Shown here piece after piece: positions 21,940-31,499 of a stretch of 63,100 nucleotides of DNA. A model generated the notes under the pieces. That model ran no database searches and had not been told where the DNA came from. It saw nothing but the letters and a program-made list of their open reading frames with translations. Position numbers and translations under genes: made by a program. Source of the DNA: an uncultured beta proteobacterium (GTDB lineage: Bacteria > Pseudomonadota > Gammaproteobacteria > Burkholderiales > Burkholderiaceae_C); contig CAIJPE010000318.1 in NCBI GenBank assembly GCA_903822435.1, positions 1 to 63,100 of the forward strand. Reading direction: 5' to 3'. Numbering within the stretch: the stretch's first letter is position 1; each line of letters starts with the position of its first letter.

Positions 21940-22362
21940 ATGACCACTACTGCGATCGATGCCCTGCATGACGTTCATACCGCCACGAACGACGTTCTGA
22001 AAGGGTACCGCGAGATGTCCGCGCGGGCCAAGCCCGACATTCAGCTTGTGATCCGCCGGCTCTCCGAGATGCACGAACGGCACGCAGCCGAGCAAGCGGC
22101 TGAACTGGCAATTTTGCGGGATCCGGGGAAGGACGATTCTTCGTTGCAGGGCACCGTGAACAAGGTTGTCGTGATATTGCGGGATTGGCTGACCAATCTC
22201 GACCGCGAAGTCCTGCCCGTTGTGCGGGAGGGTGAGGAGTCGCTGCGCAAGGAGTACGACAAGGCTCTGAATCACCGACTGGTCTCAGAGAACTCGTCTG
22301 TTGCTGAATTGCTGAAGACGCAGAGGCGGTCGATCAGCAGTGAGATTGCAAGCTTGCCCTGA
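21940..22362 (+). CDS. PA2169-type four-helix-bundle protein (DUF2383)
   Basis: 140 aa, no signal peptide, helical throughout: DALHDVHTATNDVLKGYREM, then RRLSEMHERHAAEQAAEL and LREGEESLRKEYDKAL-type helices. This matches the ferritin-like DUF2383 fold, although no conserved metal-ligand set is evident. Members are often found among general stress genes, as here. The ATG at 21940 follows GGAGAGACC at a good distance. Function unknown. Confidence 0.8.
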   Translation: MTTTAIDALHDVHTATNDVLKGYREMSARAKPDIQLVIRRLSEMHERHAAEQAAELAILRDPGKDDSSLQGTVNKVVVILRDWLTNLDREVLPVVREGEESLRKEYDKALNHRLVSENSSVAELLKTQRRSISSEIASLP

Positions 22363-22730
22363 AAGTGACCCCGGATGTGCGTCGTGCTCGTCTCGTCCTT
22401 CACCTCCGAGGAGAGCACATGAACCGATCTACAGCGGTGCGCCGCTTGGTTCTGTAGCCATCCTGAGGAGGCAGAAAGGGCAGCCGTTGCTCCCGTGATT
22501 TCGGCCAGGATGTTCGTGGCGGCGCCTGGCCGAAGTCAAGGGCGTGTTGACGGCCGTGACCCCTGCGCTGCAATGCTGAGCGCGCGGCCGCGTCTCGCAC
22601 CCCACCCGCCGAAGCACATCACCTCCAGGATCGGACGCAGCGCCGCGATGGCAGTGTCCGTCCGTTCGGTGGACGAAGAAGGACACCATGCCGATCAGCG
22701 CATTCCTGTGCGATCCAAGCCGCCGATACT
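22363..22730. other. Gap with a minimal ORF remnant
   Basis: About 370 bases with no recognised gene. At 22419 an ATG with the strong ribosome-binding site GAGGAGAG opens a 12-codon frame ending at TAG 22455-22457 (MNRSTAVRRLVL). It may be a leader peptide or the stump of a lost gene. The rest looks non-coding on both strands. Confidence 0.4.
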
Positions 22731-23087
22731 TCAGCTCGACACTGGCAGGGCCATGCGCACCGCCAGACTGGCCATGATCCAGAGAGTGCCCGCCACCATG
22801 ATGACCAGCAGCAACGTCGAGAACAGGATCAGTTGCAGGTCTTCGCGATTGCGCTGGTAGCCGATGTGCAGGAAGAAGCGGAAGTGGACGACGATCTGCA
22901 GCAGAGCGCATGCGCCAATCACGCTCAGCATCGGCAAGCCCGTCAGCGCGGCTCCGTGCACCAGTGAGAAGGGCAAGAGCGTCAACACCAGCGCCAGCGC
23001 AGTGCCCCAGATATAGGCCTTGAATTCCTGGTGTTCCGCGCGCTTGCGTCGCGCCGCATCGCCGCCGAGCTGCTGTTGCTCGTTCAT
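22731..23087 (-). CDS. cyoD: Cytochrome o ubiquinol oxidase subunit IV
   Basis: 118 aa with three membrane helices and the family motif LLQIVVHFRFFLHIGYQRNRED. It is a small structural subunit of the proton-pumping quinol oxidase bo3. Its start overlaps the cyoC stop by 4 bases. It is the last gene of cyoABCD; no cyoE (haem O synthase) follows, unlike the E. coli operon. Confidence 0.93.
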   Translation of the reverse strand: MNEQQQLGGDAARRKRAEHQEFKAYIWGTALALVLTLLPFSLVHGAALTGLPMLSVIGACALLQIVVHFRFFLHIGYQRNREDLQLILFSTLLLVIMVAGTLWIMASLAVRMALPVSS

Positions 23088-23707
23088 GCCAGCCCCCCCA
23101 AATAGACCACCGAGAAAATCGCGATCCAGACGATGTCCAGAAAGTGCCAGTACTGTGCGAGCCGCATGACGCCGAGCTTTACCTGCCGATCCACACCGTA
23201 GATCGCTATCTGGCCGATCAGGCAGATCAGCCAGATGCCGCCACCCAGGACGTGCAGGCCATGCAGAGGCACCAGGCCGAAGAACGCAGACAGGAAGCCG
23301 CTGCGGGTCGGCACCCCCCCCCGGGCGAACATCGATGCGAAGTCGTGAAGTTCAAAGCCAAGAAACGCCACGCCCAGCACCAGCGTCAGCGCCAACCACC
23401 CGATCAGCCGAACGGTGCCGTGCCGGTACTTGAGCGCCAGCGACGCCACGCCGAAGGTGAAGCTGCTGCCAAGCAGCAGCAGGGTCTCGACGAAGACACT
23501 CCGGATGTCGTAGAGCGCGCGCGGCCCGGGGCCGCCGGCGGTGGCGTTGACCGAAGTCAGGTAGGTGGCGAATGCCATGCCGAAAAGAATGGCGTCGCTC
23601 ATCAGGAAGATCCAGAAACCGATCATCATGGCGTCGGCCGCATCGTGGTCGCGGCCGTGGGCGCGCCCAAGATTCAGACCGGGATGCTGGATGGCTCCAT
23701 CACTCAC
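23084..23707 (-). CDS. cyoC: Cytochrome o ubiquinol oxidase subunit III
   Basis: 207 aa with five membrane helices, as in the CyoC family, which lacks the first two helices of mitochondrial subunit III. Motifs: MMIGFWIFLMSDAILFGMAF, FELHDFASM and the C-terminal RLAQYWHFLDIVWIAIFSVVY (shortened here to its pattern). The start is a GTG at 23707 overlapping the cyoB stop as GTGA. An in-frame ATG at 23761 lies deep inside cyoB and is unlikely. Confidence 0.93.
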   Translation of the reverse strand: MSDGAIQHPGLNLGRAHGRDHDAADAMMIGFWIFLMSDAILFGMAFATYLTSVNATAGGPGPRALYDIRSVFVETLLLLGSSFTFGVASLALKYRHGTVRLIGWLALTLVLGVAFLGFELHDFASMFARGGVPTRSGFLSAFFGLVPLHGLHVLGGGIWLICLIGQIAIYGVDRQVKLGVMRLAQYWHFLDIVWIAIFSVVYLGGLA

Positions 23708-25815
23708 GCCAGGCCTCCCGCGAGCCGCACTTCGGCGAGTCCCCGGTTGGCGCGCTTGCATTCATCGCCGCGGGCGATGGCATTTGAAGCAGCCACGGCG
23801 TCAAGCCAGCGAACATGTTCCTGCTGCACCTGCTGCGCTGGGACGGTGCGGGTGGTGTCGCGCGCGAAGCCACGCACGATGATCGTCGCGATGGCCGCGA
23901 CGAAAGCCAGAATCACCGTCCACCAGATATGCCAGACCAGCCCGAACGCAAGCGCGAAGGCGAGGGCGCCGAGCACCGGACCCATGGCGCTGTTCCTCGG
24001 CATCTCGATATCGTCGTACTCGAGCGGCAGTGGGTAGGCCCTGCGGGCCTCCTTGGCGATCGTGAAGGCGTCGCGTCCGGTGACCCGTGGAATCACTGCA
24101 AAGTTGTAGGCCGGCGGTGGTGCGGACACCGACCATTCCAGGCTGCGGCCGTCCCATGGATCGCCGGCGAATACGCGGTTCACGTCGCGGTGCTTGATCG
24201 ACACCCACAGCTGAACGACCAGCGCTAGCAGAGCTGCAGTGAGCAGGACGGCGCCGAGGAAGGCCACGATCTCCAGCGGTATATAGGACGGTTCGGTGTA
24301 AGCGACGCTGCGGCGAGGCAGGCCCATCAGGCCGAGTGCGTAGAGCGGGAAGAAGGCCAGCATGAAGCCGAAGATCCAGCACAGCGCGGAAACCTTGCCC
24401 AGGCGTTCATCCAGGCGGAAGCCGAAAGCCTTGGGGAACCAGAAGTGGTAGCCGGCCAGCAGGCCGAACAACGCGCCGGGTATCGCCACGTTGTGGAAAT
24501 GCGCTACCAGGAACACGGTGTTGTGCACCTGATAGTCGATGGTGGGGCTGGCCAGCAGGATGCCGCTGATGCCGCCCAGCACGAACAGGTAGATGAAGCC
24601 GATCGAGTAGATCATCGGCACGGTAAATCGCACGCGGCCGCGGAAGATGGTCCACATCCAGTCATAGATCTTCACCCCGGTGGGGATGCCGATCAGCATG
24701 GAAGCGATGCCGAAGGCCGCATTGAGGTTGGCGTTCTGACCCATCGTGAAGAAGTGGTGCATCCACACCGTGAAGGACAGGACCGCGATGGCCACGGTGG
24801 CCCACGTCATCGACCTGTAGCCAAAGAGCGCCTTGCCGGAGAACGTCGAGATGACTTCCGAGAACACGCCGAATGAGGGCAGCACCAGGATGTAGACCTC
24901 AGGATGACCGAACAGCCAGAAGAGGTTGGCGAAATTCATCATGTTGCCGCCAAGCTCGTTGGTGAAGAAATGGAAGCCCAGGTACCGATCCAGCGCCAGC
25001 TGCGCCGTGGCGACCGTCAGCGGTGGCATCGCGAAGATCATCAGGACGGCGGCGCACAGCGCCGTCCAGGTGAACAAGGGCATGAACATCAACTTCATCC
25101 CGGGTGCGCGTTGCTTGAGGATGGTGACCGCGAAGTTAAGGCCGCTGAGCGTCGATGCCAGCGATGCCAGCGCGAGGGACCAGATCCAGTAGTCCGGCCC
25201 TACGCCTGGGCTGAAGCTGGCCTCGGTATAGGGTGGATAACCGAACCAGCCGCCTGTCGAGAACTTGCCGATGCACAGTGAGACCATCACCAAGGCCGCG
25301 CCGGCCGCCGTCAACCACAGGCTGATGGAATTGAGCACGGGGAACGACACGTCCCGTGCGCCGATCTGCAGCGGCATCACGACGTTGATGATGCCGGTGA
25401 GAAACGGCATGACCACGAAGAAGATCATGATCGTGCCGTGGGTGCTGAACAATTGCGCAAAGTGCTCGGGCGACAGGAAGCCACCGTCGATGCCGAATAC
25501 CTGCTGCGCCCGCATCAGCACCGCCTCTGCCAGCGCCCGGAGCATCATCACGAAAGCGAGCGCCACGTACATGATGCCGATCTTCTTGTGATCGGGGCTG
25601 GTCAGCCAATCCGCCCACAGCACCGTCCAGTTTTGGTGTCTGGTGATCAGCGCGATGCAGGCAAGCGCACCGATAACGACCACCGAGGCGGCGCCGGTGC
25701 CGATGACGCCGTTGATCACGTTATCTCGAGTCGGGTCGTTCAGCATTTGCCAGAACGGCAGCGCTTCAAGACTAAGCCGGCCCCCTGGATGCTGAAAGAT
25801 GTCGGCGAGATTCAT
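23704..25815 (-). CDS. cyoB: Cytochrome o ubiquinol oxidase subunit I
   Basis: The catalytic subunit (703 aa) of the terminal quinol oxidase: it reduces oxygen to water and pumps protons. The haem-copper signature is complete. HGTIMIFF carries the low-spin haem ligand, WLFGHPEVYILVLPSFG carries the Cu-B histidine and the cross-linked tyrosine, WMHHFFTMG carries the other two Cu-B histidines, and VAHFHNVAIPG carries the haem ligands. About 15 membrane helices are expected. The ATG at 25815 overlaps the cyoA stop (ATGA). Confidence 0.97.
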   Translation of the reverse strand: MNLADIFQHPGGRLSLEALPFWQMLNDPTRDNVINGVIGTGAASVVVIGALACIALITRHQNWTVLWADWLTSPDHKKIGIMYVALAFVMMLRALAEAVLMRAQQVFGIDGGFLSPEHFAQLFSTHGTIMIFFVVMPFLTGIINVVMPLQIGARDVSFPVLNSISLWLTAAGAALVMVSLCIGKFSTGGWFGYPPYTEASFSPGVGPDYWIWSLALASLASTLSGLNFAVTILKQRAPGMKLMFMPLFTWTALCAAVLMIFAMPPLTVATAQLALDRYLGFHFFTNELGGNMMNFANLFWLFGHPEVYILVLPSFGVFSEVISTFSGKALFGYRSMTWATVAIAVLSFTVWMHHFFTMGQNANLNAAFGIASMLIGIPTGVKIYDWMWTIFRGRVRFTVPMIYSIGFIYLFVLGGISGILLASPTIDYQVHNTVFLVAHFHNVAIPGALFGLLAGYHFWFPKAFGFRLDERLGKVSALCWIFGFMLAFFPLYALGLMGLPRRSVAYTEPSYIPLEIVAFLGAVLLTAALLALVVQLWVSIKHRDVNRVFAGDPWDGRSLEWSVSAPPPAYNFAVIPRVTGRDAFTIAKEARRAYPLPLEYDDIEMPRNSAMGPVLGALAFALAFGLVWHIWWTVILAFVAAIATIIVRGFARDTTRTVPAQQVQQEHVRWLDAVAASNAIARGDECKRANRGLAEVRLAGGLA

Positions 25816-26750
25816 TTCGCTCGAAATGTCGCGGGCAGGGTGGATTGAGGGGCCGTGCAAACAGGGACGCCTTTCAGCTCTTGCCCGGCGCCCGCCGTCT
25901 CCGCTGTGGTGCCCGCCATGGTGGCCATGACCACGGCCGCAAACAGGCCCGCACTCGCACCGTTGAAGTACATGTGACCATCTGGCGCATTGGGGCTGGA
26001 CAGTGCGGCCATCAATTCGGCCCGGGTGCTGCGTCGGGAAATGGCGCGCAGGCTCTGCTCGTTGAGTGGCATGCCGTTGGAGCGGACTTCGGCAACCCAC
26101 ACGTCGAATCTCTCAGGCGTCATCGCCACAGCGGTGAAGCGTTGCTGATGAAATCCATCGCCGTTGTACATGTTGTTCTCGCCCAGGGACTGCCCGGGTC
26201 TGTCGGCCTGCAGATGAAGCTGCGTCACCATGCCGCCCATGGCGTAGATCTGGCTACCCAATGCAGGGATGTGCAAGGATTGCATCACGGTGGCCGACGT
26301 CAATTGCATCGCCATCGGTCGACCTGCCGGCATGGCCAGCACGCCGATGCTGGCAATGCCCAGGTCGGGATAGATGAACAGCCATTTCCAGTCGTAGCCG
26401 ATGACCTGCACGCGCAACTCGGCTTGTGCGGAGGCCAGCGGCCTGTAGGGATCCAGCGCCTGCGTATCGCGCCACACCATGCTTGCCAGAACCATCACGA
26501 TCACCACTGGACCAGCCCACGAAGCGATCTCCAGGAACCCGGAGTCGTGCCAGTTGGGGGTGTAGCGCGACGACTTGGCGCCGAACCGGTAACGCCAGAG
26601 GAACCCTGCGGTCAGCGCAAACACGGGAATGGCCACAAACACCAGCAGCAGGATGAGCACTTGGACAAAGTGAAGGCGCTGGGCTGCTGCCACCGGGCCT
26701 TGCGGATCGAGAAAACTCAGGTTCGTCAAGGCGCTGAAATCAGCCAGCAT
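25812..26750 (-). CDS. cyoA: Cytochrome o ubiquinol oxidase subunit II
   Basis: 312 aa. Two membrane helices (about 28-53 and 73-92) are followed by a periplasmic cupredoxin-like domain beginning QVIGYDWKWLFIYPD. The CuA cysteine motif of cytochrome c oxidases is missing, so the electron donor is quinol. The N-terminus has no lipobox, unlike E. coli CyoA. First gene of cyoABCD. The 389 bases upstream must contain the promoter, but no clear ArcA, FNR or sigma-70 box was found by eye. Confidence 0.93.
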   Translation of the reverse strand: MLADFSALTNLSFLDPQGPVAAAQRLHFVQVLILLLVFVAIPVFALTAGFLWRYRFGAKSSRYTPNWHDSGFLEIASWAGPVVIVMVLASMVWRDTQALDPYRPLASAQAELRVQVIGYDWKWLFIYPDLGIASIGVLAMPAGRPMAMQLTSATVMQSLHIPALGSQIYAMGGMVTQLHLQADRPGQSLGENNMYNGDGFHQQRFTAVAMTPERFDVWVAEVRSNGMPLNEQSLRAISRRSTRAELMAALSSPNAPDGHMYFNGASAGLFAAVVMATMAGTTAETAGAGQELKGVPVCTAPQSTLPATFRAK

Positions 26751-27139
26751 GGGTGCGGCTCAGCGCGCGGCCGCGCAGGCGGCCGTACTTGTGGCTGACC
26801 CCGCCGATGGTATCGATGCTGCCGCTTTGCAACTTGGCATTTGTCTAGAGATGGACGGTGGCGCGGTTCGGTTCGGCCATACGAAGGCGGTGATTGGACA
26901 CTCCGACCCTGCGACATTGCCGACACGCGGTCTGTGCGGTGGAGTACATCGCCAGCGCACATCGGCGCCGCGACCGAGCCGCCAAGGGCCTCACAGACGC
27001 CCCGAAGACGCCTCGAAGACGCAGGCCTGCCACGACGTCCGCCCGGATGCCCGGCGAAATGAGGCGGGGGGAGCGTGCGCCTGTGGATGCGTGCGATCTC
27101 GAACAGACGATGTCGTCGCACGGACCCAAGCTCGATGCC
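26751..27139. other. Divergent gap between cyoA and the DUF2177 gene
   Basis: 389 bases that must carry the promoters of both divergent genes. No recognisable coding stretch: the open frames here lack motifs and plausible starts. No striking repeat seen. Confidence 0.45.
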
Positions 27140-27547
27140 ATGAACAAGCACCTTGCCGGATACCTTGCTGTCGTTTGTGTGATCGTCGCCCTGGACCTGC
27201 TTTGGCTAGGGCTTGTCGCCAAGGCGATGTACCGGCAAGCGATCGGGCACCTGATGGCCGAGCAGCCCCGGCCCCTGGCGGCAGGGGCCTTCTATGTCCT
27301 GTATGCGGCCGGGCTCATGATCTTCGCGGTGGTGCCGCATGCAGAGGACCCGGCCTGGGGCAAGACGGTGTTGATGGGGGCACTGTTCGGCTTCTTCGCC
27401 TACGCCACGTACGACCTCAGCAACCTGGCGACGCTCAGGAACTGGCCGATTCGGCTGACCCTGGTTGACATGGCCTGGGGCACGCTGCTGAGCACCGCGG
27501 CGGCGGCGGCCGGCAAGGTCGCTCTGAGCTGGGCGGCAAAGGCTTGA
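27140..27547 (+). CDS. DUF2177 family membrane protein
   Basis: 135 aa with four membrane helices: LAGYLAVVCVIVALDLLWLG, LAAGAFYVLYAAGLMIFAV, TVLMGALFGFFAYATYDLSN and a final LVDMAWGTLLSTAAAAAGKV. FFAYATYDLSNLATLRNWP is the family hallmark. Function unknown. The ATG at 27140 gives the usual family length; longer frames upstream lack homology. Followed by 217 bases with nothing recognised before the convergent katG. Confidence 0.82.
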   Translation: MNKHLAGYLAVVCVIVALDLLWLGLVAKAMYRQAIGHLMAEQPRPLAAGAFYVLYAAGLMIFAVVPHAEDPAWGKTVLMGALFGFFAYATYDLSNLATLRNWPIRLTLVDMAWGTLLSTAAAAAGKVALSWAAKA

Positions 27548-27764
27548 TCGGTCCGACTGGACGGCGTGGATTGCCCGCTGTGTCGCCGAGTCGCAACGTC
27601 GAACCCGGCCACCTTGCGAAGGAAGGTTGAACAGCGGCACTCGACGCTGGAATGGTGGCCGGCCTTCCAAGACAAGAACGAGGCTGCGACTGCTGTCTCG
27701 ACCACCACCGCAGCAGGAGAGACCTGGAACAGCCTGCGCTGGGTCGAACTCGGGCCGACTGCAG

Positions 27765-30086
27765 TCAAGAAGCCATCGGTGCCAGACGCCGGTGTCCCTT
27801 GACGTCGTAGCGGTCCAGCATCATCACCTTGTCCCACGCCTTGATGAAGTCCTTCACGAAGCGGGGGTGACCATCGCTGCCGGCATAGACATCGCTGATC
27901 GAACGCAGCTGCGCGTTGGCCCCAAAGACGAGGTCGTTGCGTGATGCCCTGAACTTCGGGGCGCCCGATGCGCGATCCTTGAGCACGAAGCTCATGCCAT
28001 CCGCATGGGACTTCTCCCAGACCAGATCGGTGTCGGTCAGGTGGACGAAGAAGTCGTTCGTCAAGACGCCGACCGTATTCGTGAAGATGCCAATGTCCGA
28101 TCCATCGTGGTTCGCATTGAGCACACGCAACCCTCCCGTGAGTACGGTCCATTCCGGTGCGGACAGCTGCATCAGGTTGGCCTTGTCGAGAAAGAATTCC
28201 TCCGGAGAGACGCCCTGCGAGATCTGTCCGAAGCGCTCGTCGGTGTAGTTGCGAAAACCGTCCACGACGGGCTTCAACCACTCGAACATCTCCCTATCCG
28301 TGAGCTGCTGCGTGGTATCGACCCGGCCCGGCGTGAACGGGACCGTGGCCTCGATGCCCGAGTCACGAGCCGCACGTTCGACGGCCACGCAGCCGCCCAG
28401 AACGATCAGGTCCGCCAGCGAGATCTTCTTGCCAGCGCCCTGCTTGCCGTTGAACTCAGCCATGGTGGCGCGCAGCTTCTCGACGACCGGAGCCGCACGG
28501 CGGTTGACCACCCAGTCCTTCTGAGGCGCCAACGCCAATCGTCCGCCGTTCGCACCGCCACGCTTGTCGCTGTCGCGGTACGTCGCGGCCGCAGAGAAGG
28601 CGGTGAAGACGAGATCGGACACCGACAGACCCATGGTCAGGATGGCCTGCTTCAACCCCACGATGTCCTCCTCGTCGACCAGCTCGTGCTTGCACTCTGG
28701 CAGGGGGTCCTGCCACAGGAGCCCATCCTCGATCCTCACCTCCGGGCCGAGGTAGCGATGCCGGGGTCCCATGTCGCGGTGGGTCAGCTTGTACCAGGCC
28801 TTCGAGAAGGCCTGGGTGAAGGCGTCGAAGTCCGTCAGGAACTTCTCGCAGACTTTGCGGAACTCCGGATCGACCTTGAGCGCGATGTCGCTGGTCATCA
28901 TCATCAGATCGTTCATCTGACCTTCGACGTGCGCATCGGGTGTCTTGGGCGCGTTCGGGTCCGTCGGCGTCCACTGCAGCGCACCGGCCGGACTCTTGAT
29001 CTGCTTCCATTCGAACTTGAAGAGGTTCTCGAGGTAGCTGTTGTCCCACTGCGTGGGGTTGGGCGTCCAGCTGCCCTCGATTCCGTTGGTCATCGTGTAT
29101 TGGGCAAAGCCCGGGCCCTTCGGATTGGCCCATCCCAGACCCATGGCTTCCATGGGCGCGATTTCGGGAGGCGGACCTACATCCTTCGGAGACACCATGC
29201 CGTGGCTTTTGCCGAACGCGTGGCCGCCCGCGATCAGCGCCACGGTCTCTTCGTCGTTCATCGCCATTCGGGTGAACGAGATGCGGATGTCGCGAGCTGA
29301 CCCCATGGCATCGCCATTGCCGTAGGGCCCTTCCGGATTCACGTAGATCAGCGCCTGATGCGTTGCCGCCAGCGGATTTTCGAGATCGTAGTCGGGATCG
29401 CCGTTCTTGCCGCGCCAGCGCTTGTCTCGCGTGACCATGCTGTCGAAGCCATCGACGTGCTTCGGGTCCCAGATTTCGGGGCCCCAATACGTCGCGTTGT
29501 CGGCTTCCCAGGCGTCGAGTCGCCCGCCACCGAAGCCGTAGGTCGGGAACCCCATGATCTCCAGCGCGCAATTGCCGGTCAGGATCATGAGGTCGCCCCA
29601 TGACAATCCGCTGCCGTACTTGTGCTTGATCGGCTGCAGGAGACGGCGGGACTTGTCGGTGTTCCCGTTATCCCACCAGCTGCTGATGGGGGCGAAGCGC
29701 TGCATGGCCGTACCGGCGCCGCCTCGGCCGTCGGCGATCCGGTAGGTGCCGGACGCGTGCCATGCCATGCGAACCATCTGCGGACCGTAGTTTTGATAGT
29801 CTGACGGCCACCAGTCGACCGAGGTGACCAGGAACCGCTTGATGTCCTGCTTCAGCGCCTCGAAGTCGAGCTTCGCGAACTCCGCGGCATAGTCGAAGTC
29901 CGGGCCCATCGGATCCGCCGCAAGACCGTTCTGATGCAGGAGTTCAACCCGCAGACGGTCCGGATACCAGTTCTCCAGGGTCGGAGGCGTTCCGAACGCT
30001 CCGCCTACCCGGTCTCCACCGAACGGACACTGGCCCTCCAGCTGGGGAGTGGCGGTGTTGGTCTTGTCAGGGATGGCCGTGTTCAT
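27765..30086 (-). CDS. katG: Catalase-peroxidase
   Basis: Bifunctional haem enzyme that destroys hydrogen peroxide. 773 aa with both peroxidase-like halves. The distal site R106-W109-H110 (RMAWH), the Met-Tyr-Trp adduct residues (W109, Y248, M274) and the proximal H289 ([11 protein letters not shown]) are all present. The sequence is unusually divergent at places that are normally near-invariant, such as the stretch after GRGGAGT. There is no signal peptide, so it is cytoplasmic. Upstream 298 bases separate it from the cupin gene on the same strand; no OxyR site could be called by eye. Confidence 0.96.
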   Translation of the reverse strand: MNTAIPDKTNTATPQLEGQCPFGGDRVGGAFGTPPTLENWYPDRLRVELLHQNGLAADPMGPDFDYAAEFAKLDFEALKQDIKRFLVTSVDWWPSDYQNYGPQMVRMAWHASGTYRIADGRGGAGTAMQRFAPISSWWDNGNTDKSRRLLQPIKHKYGSGLSWGDLMILTGNCALEIMGFPTYGFGGGRLDAWEADNATYWGPEIWDPKHVDGFDSMVTRDKRWRGKNGDPDYDLENPLAATHQALIYVNPEGPYGNGDAMGSARDIRISFTRMAMNDEETVALIAGGHAFGKSHGMVSPKDVGPPPEIAPMEAMGLGWANPKGPGFAQYTMTNGIEGSWTPNPTQWDNSYLENLFKFEWKQIKSPAGALQWTPTDPNAPKTPDAHVEGQMNDLMMMTSDIALKVDPEFRKVCEKFLTDFDAFTQAFSKAWYKLTHRDMGPRHRYLGPEVRIEDGLLWQDPLPECKHELVDEEDIVGLKQAILTMGLSVSDLVFTAFSAAATYRDSDKRGGANGGRLALAPQKDWVVNRRAAPVVEKLRATMAEFNGKQGAGKKISLADLIVLGGCVAVERAARDSGIEATVPFTPGRVDTTQQLTDREMFEWLKPVVDGFRNYTDERFGQISQGVSPEEFFLDKANLMQLSAPEWTVLTGGLRVLNANHDGSDIGIFTNTVGVLTNDFFVHLTDTDLVWEKSHADGMSFVLKDRASGAPKFRASRNDLVFGANAQLRSISDVYAGSDGHPRFVKDFIKAWDKVMMLDRYDVKGHRRLAPMAS

Positions 30087-30384
30087 CGGTGCGCCTTTCG
30101 AGGCGGTTCGAACTCAAGCGGGGCGGCATGGCAACGCGCCTCGCGTGCGAAGCGATGAAAATGGCTTCATCTGCTGCCAACCGGACGTGCTGCTCGGTCG
30201 AGCGACGCGTCATGATCTGGCGGTACCTGACCCGTCCGACCCTGCGGCGGCCCGATGCGGGATGAGAAGTCAGCCATCCAGGCAATCGACGGAAGACACC
30301 ACATGCCGCCGCTTTCAATTGCGGTAACGAGGTCGCTGGCTCAAACCATCGACCGACAAACCAAGATCTCGCAGAGCGATCGGC

Positions 30385-30864
30385 TCACCCGTGCTTGTCG
30401 GGCACATGCTTTGGCTGCTCTGACCAAGTCGCCGGCTCATCGTGACCGTCGGCTTCGGCCACCGCGGCGGTCTCCTGCACGTTGTCGGGTGCATGATGGG
30501 CGGGCGCGTAGATCGCGTAGACCTGCATAGGCGTCGTTCCCGTATTGGTGATGTTGTGCCAGGTTCCCGCCGGAACGAGCACGCACCAACCGTTCGCCAC
30601 CTTCTTCTCGAAAGTCAGCTTGTCCTTCGCGGCACCCATTTGCACCAAGCCCTGCCCGGCATCGAGGCGCAGGAACTGGTCGGTCTGCGGATGCGCTTCG
30701 AGTCCGATGTCGCCGCCCACGGGGATGGACATCAGCGTGACTTGCAAATATCGCCCACTCCAAGCCACTGAACGGTAATTGGAGTTCTCCTTCGTGGCGA
30801 CCTCAATGTCGAACGACTGCGGTTGCGGTCCGATGTCTTTAATCCGTGTAGAAACGCTGCCCAC
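30385..30864 (-). CDS. Cupin-domain protein
   Basis: About 159 aa, one cupin barrel. Motif 1 is GGDIGLEAHPQTDQFLRLDAG and motif 2 is VPAGTWHNITNTGTTPMQVY, each with a metal-ligand-type histidine, and WSGRYLQVTLMSIPVG leads in. The start choice matters: an AGGAGG lies 6 bases before a GTG at 30864, and this AGGAGG is itself part of a frame opening at ATG 30879. I prefer the GTG. The substrate, if any, is unknown; similar proteins are found with stress genes. Confidence 0.78.
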   Translation of the reverse strand: MGSVSTRIKDIGPQPQSFDIEVATKENSNYRSVAWSGRYLQVTLMSIPVGGDIGLEAHPQTDQFLRLDAGQGLVQMGAAKDKLTFEKKVANGWCVLVPAGTWHNITNTGTTPMQVYAIYAPAHHAPDNVQETAAVAEADGHDEPATWSEQPKHVPDKHG

Positions 30865-31499
30865 GCTGGGCCTCCTCATGACTGCGACAAAAAGGCCCTG
30901 CCCCAACGCTCACACTGTGGCGCGTTCAGGATCGCATTGCCGTGCTGGACATAGGCCGAATGGGCCGAGTGAGAACAGAACGAGGGCGACAACGCCGACA
31001 AGCCAGACCAGTCGAATGATGATGGGTGAGCCTTGCCTGCGCTGCTTGCATTCGAGCGGGCCCAAGCCGCCTGGAGTCTGCGGGTTGCCCTTCCTTGGTT
31101 CCGCTTGGTGAATCTACAGCCGGTCCGGCGGAACCTCTGTTCGGTGGCGCACTGACCGACATGATCGGCCGTCAGTCAGGTTTCCCCGTCGGCCATCGGA
31201 CTTCATCCATGGTTGTGTGGGTGTGCAGCGTTGGGGTAGGGCGTCTGGCCACCGTCGACTGCTCTCTTCGGTCGCGAAATGGCTGCCTCGGCCCTGATTC
31301 GTCGGCCGCACAATCAGGTTCGCCGCCAGGAAGGCGACTCGCGTCCGAGTCGATTTCAGCGCACTGAACATCCCGCGAGCCGCGCGCGCACTGGTTGGCG
31401 CCGCGAGGTCCTCGAGTGTCTATTCGATAGCGCTGTCCTACGCCGACTCGGGGCTTTTACGCACCGCAGGAGGTCGCGACGCGCGGGACGATCGGGGCG
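30865..31499. other. Long gap upstream of the UvrA paralogue
   Basis: 635 bases with no gene I can support. On the minus strand the frame 30910-31113 contains one clear membrane helix (IIIRLVWLVGVVALVLF) but has no ATG or GTG start; it is discussed as a finding. The rest has no motif, strong hairpin or repeat. Confidence 0.4.
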
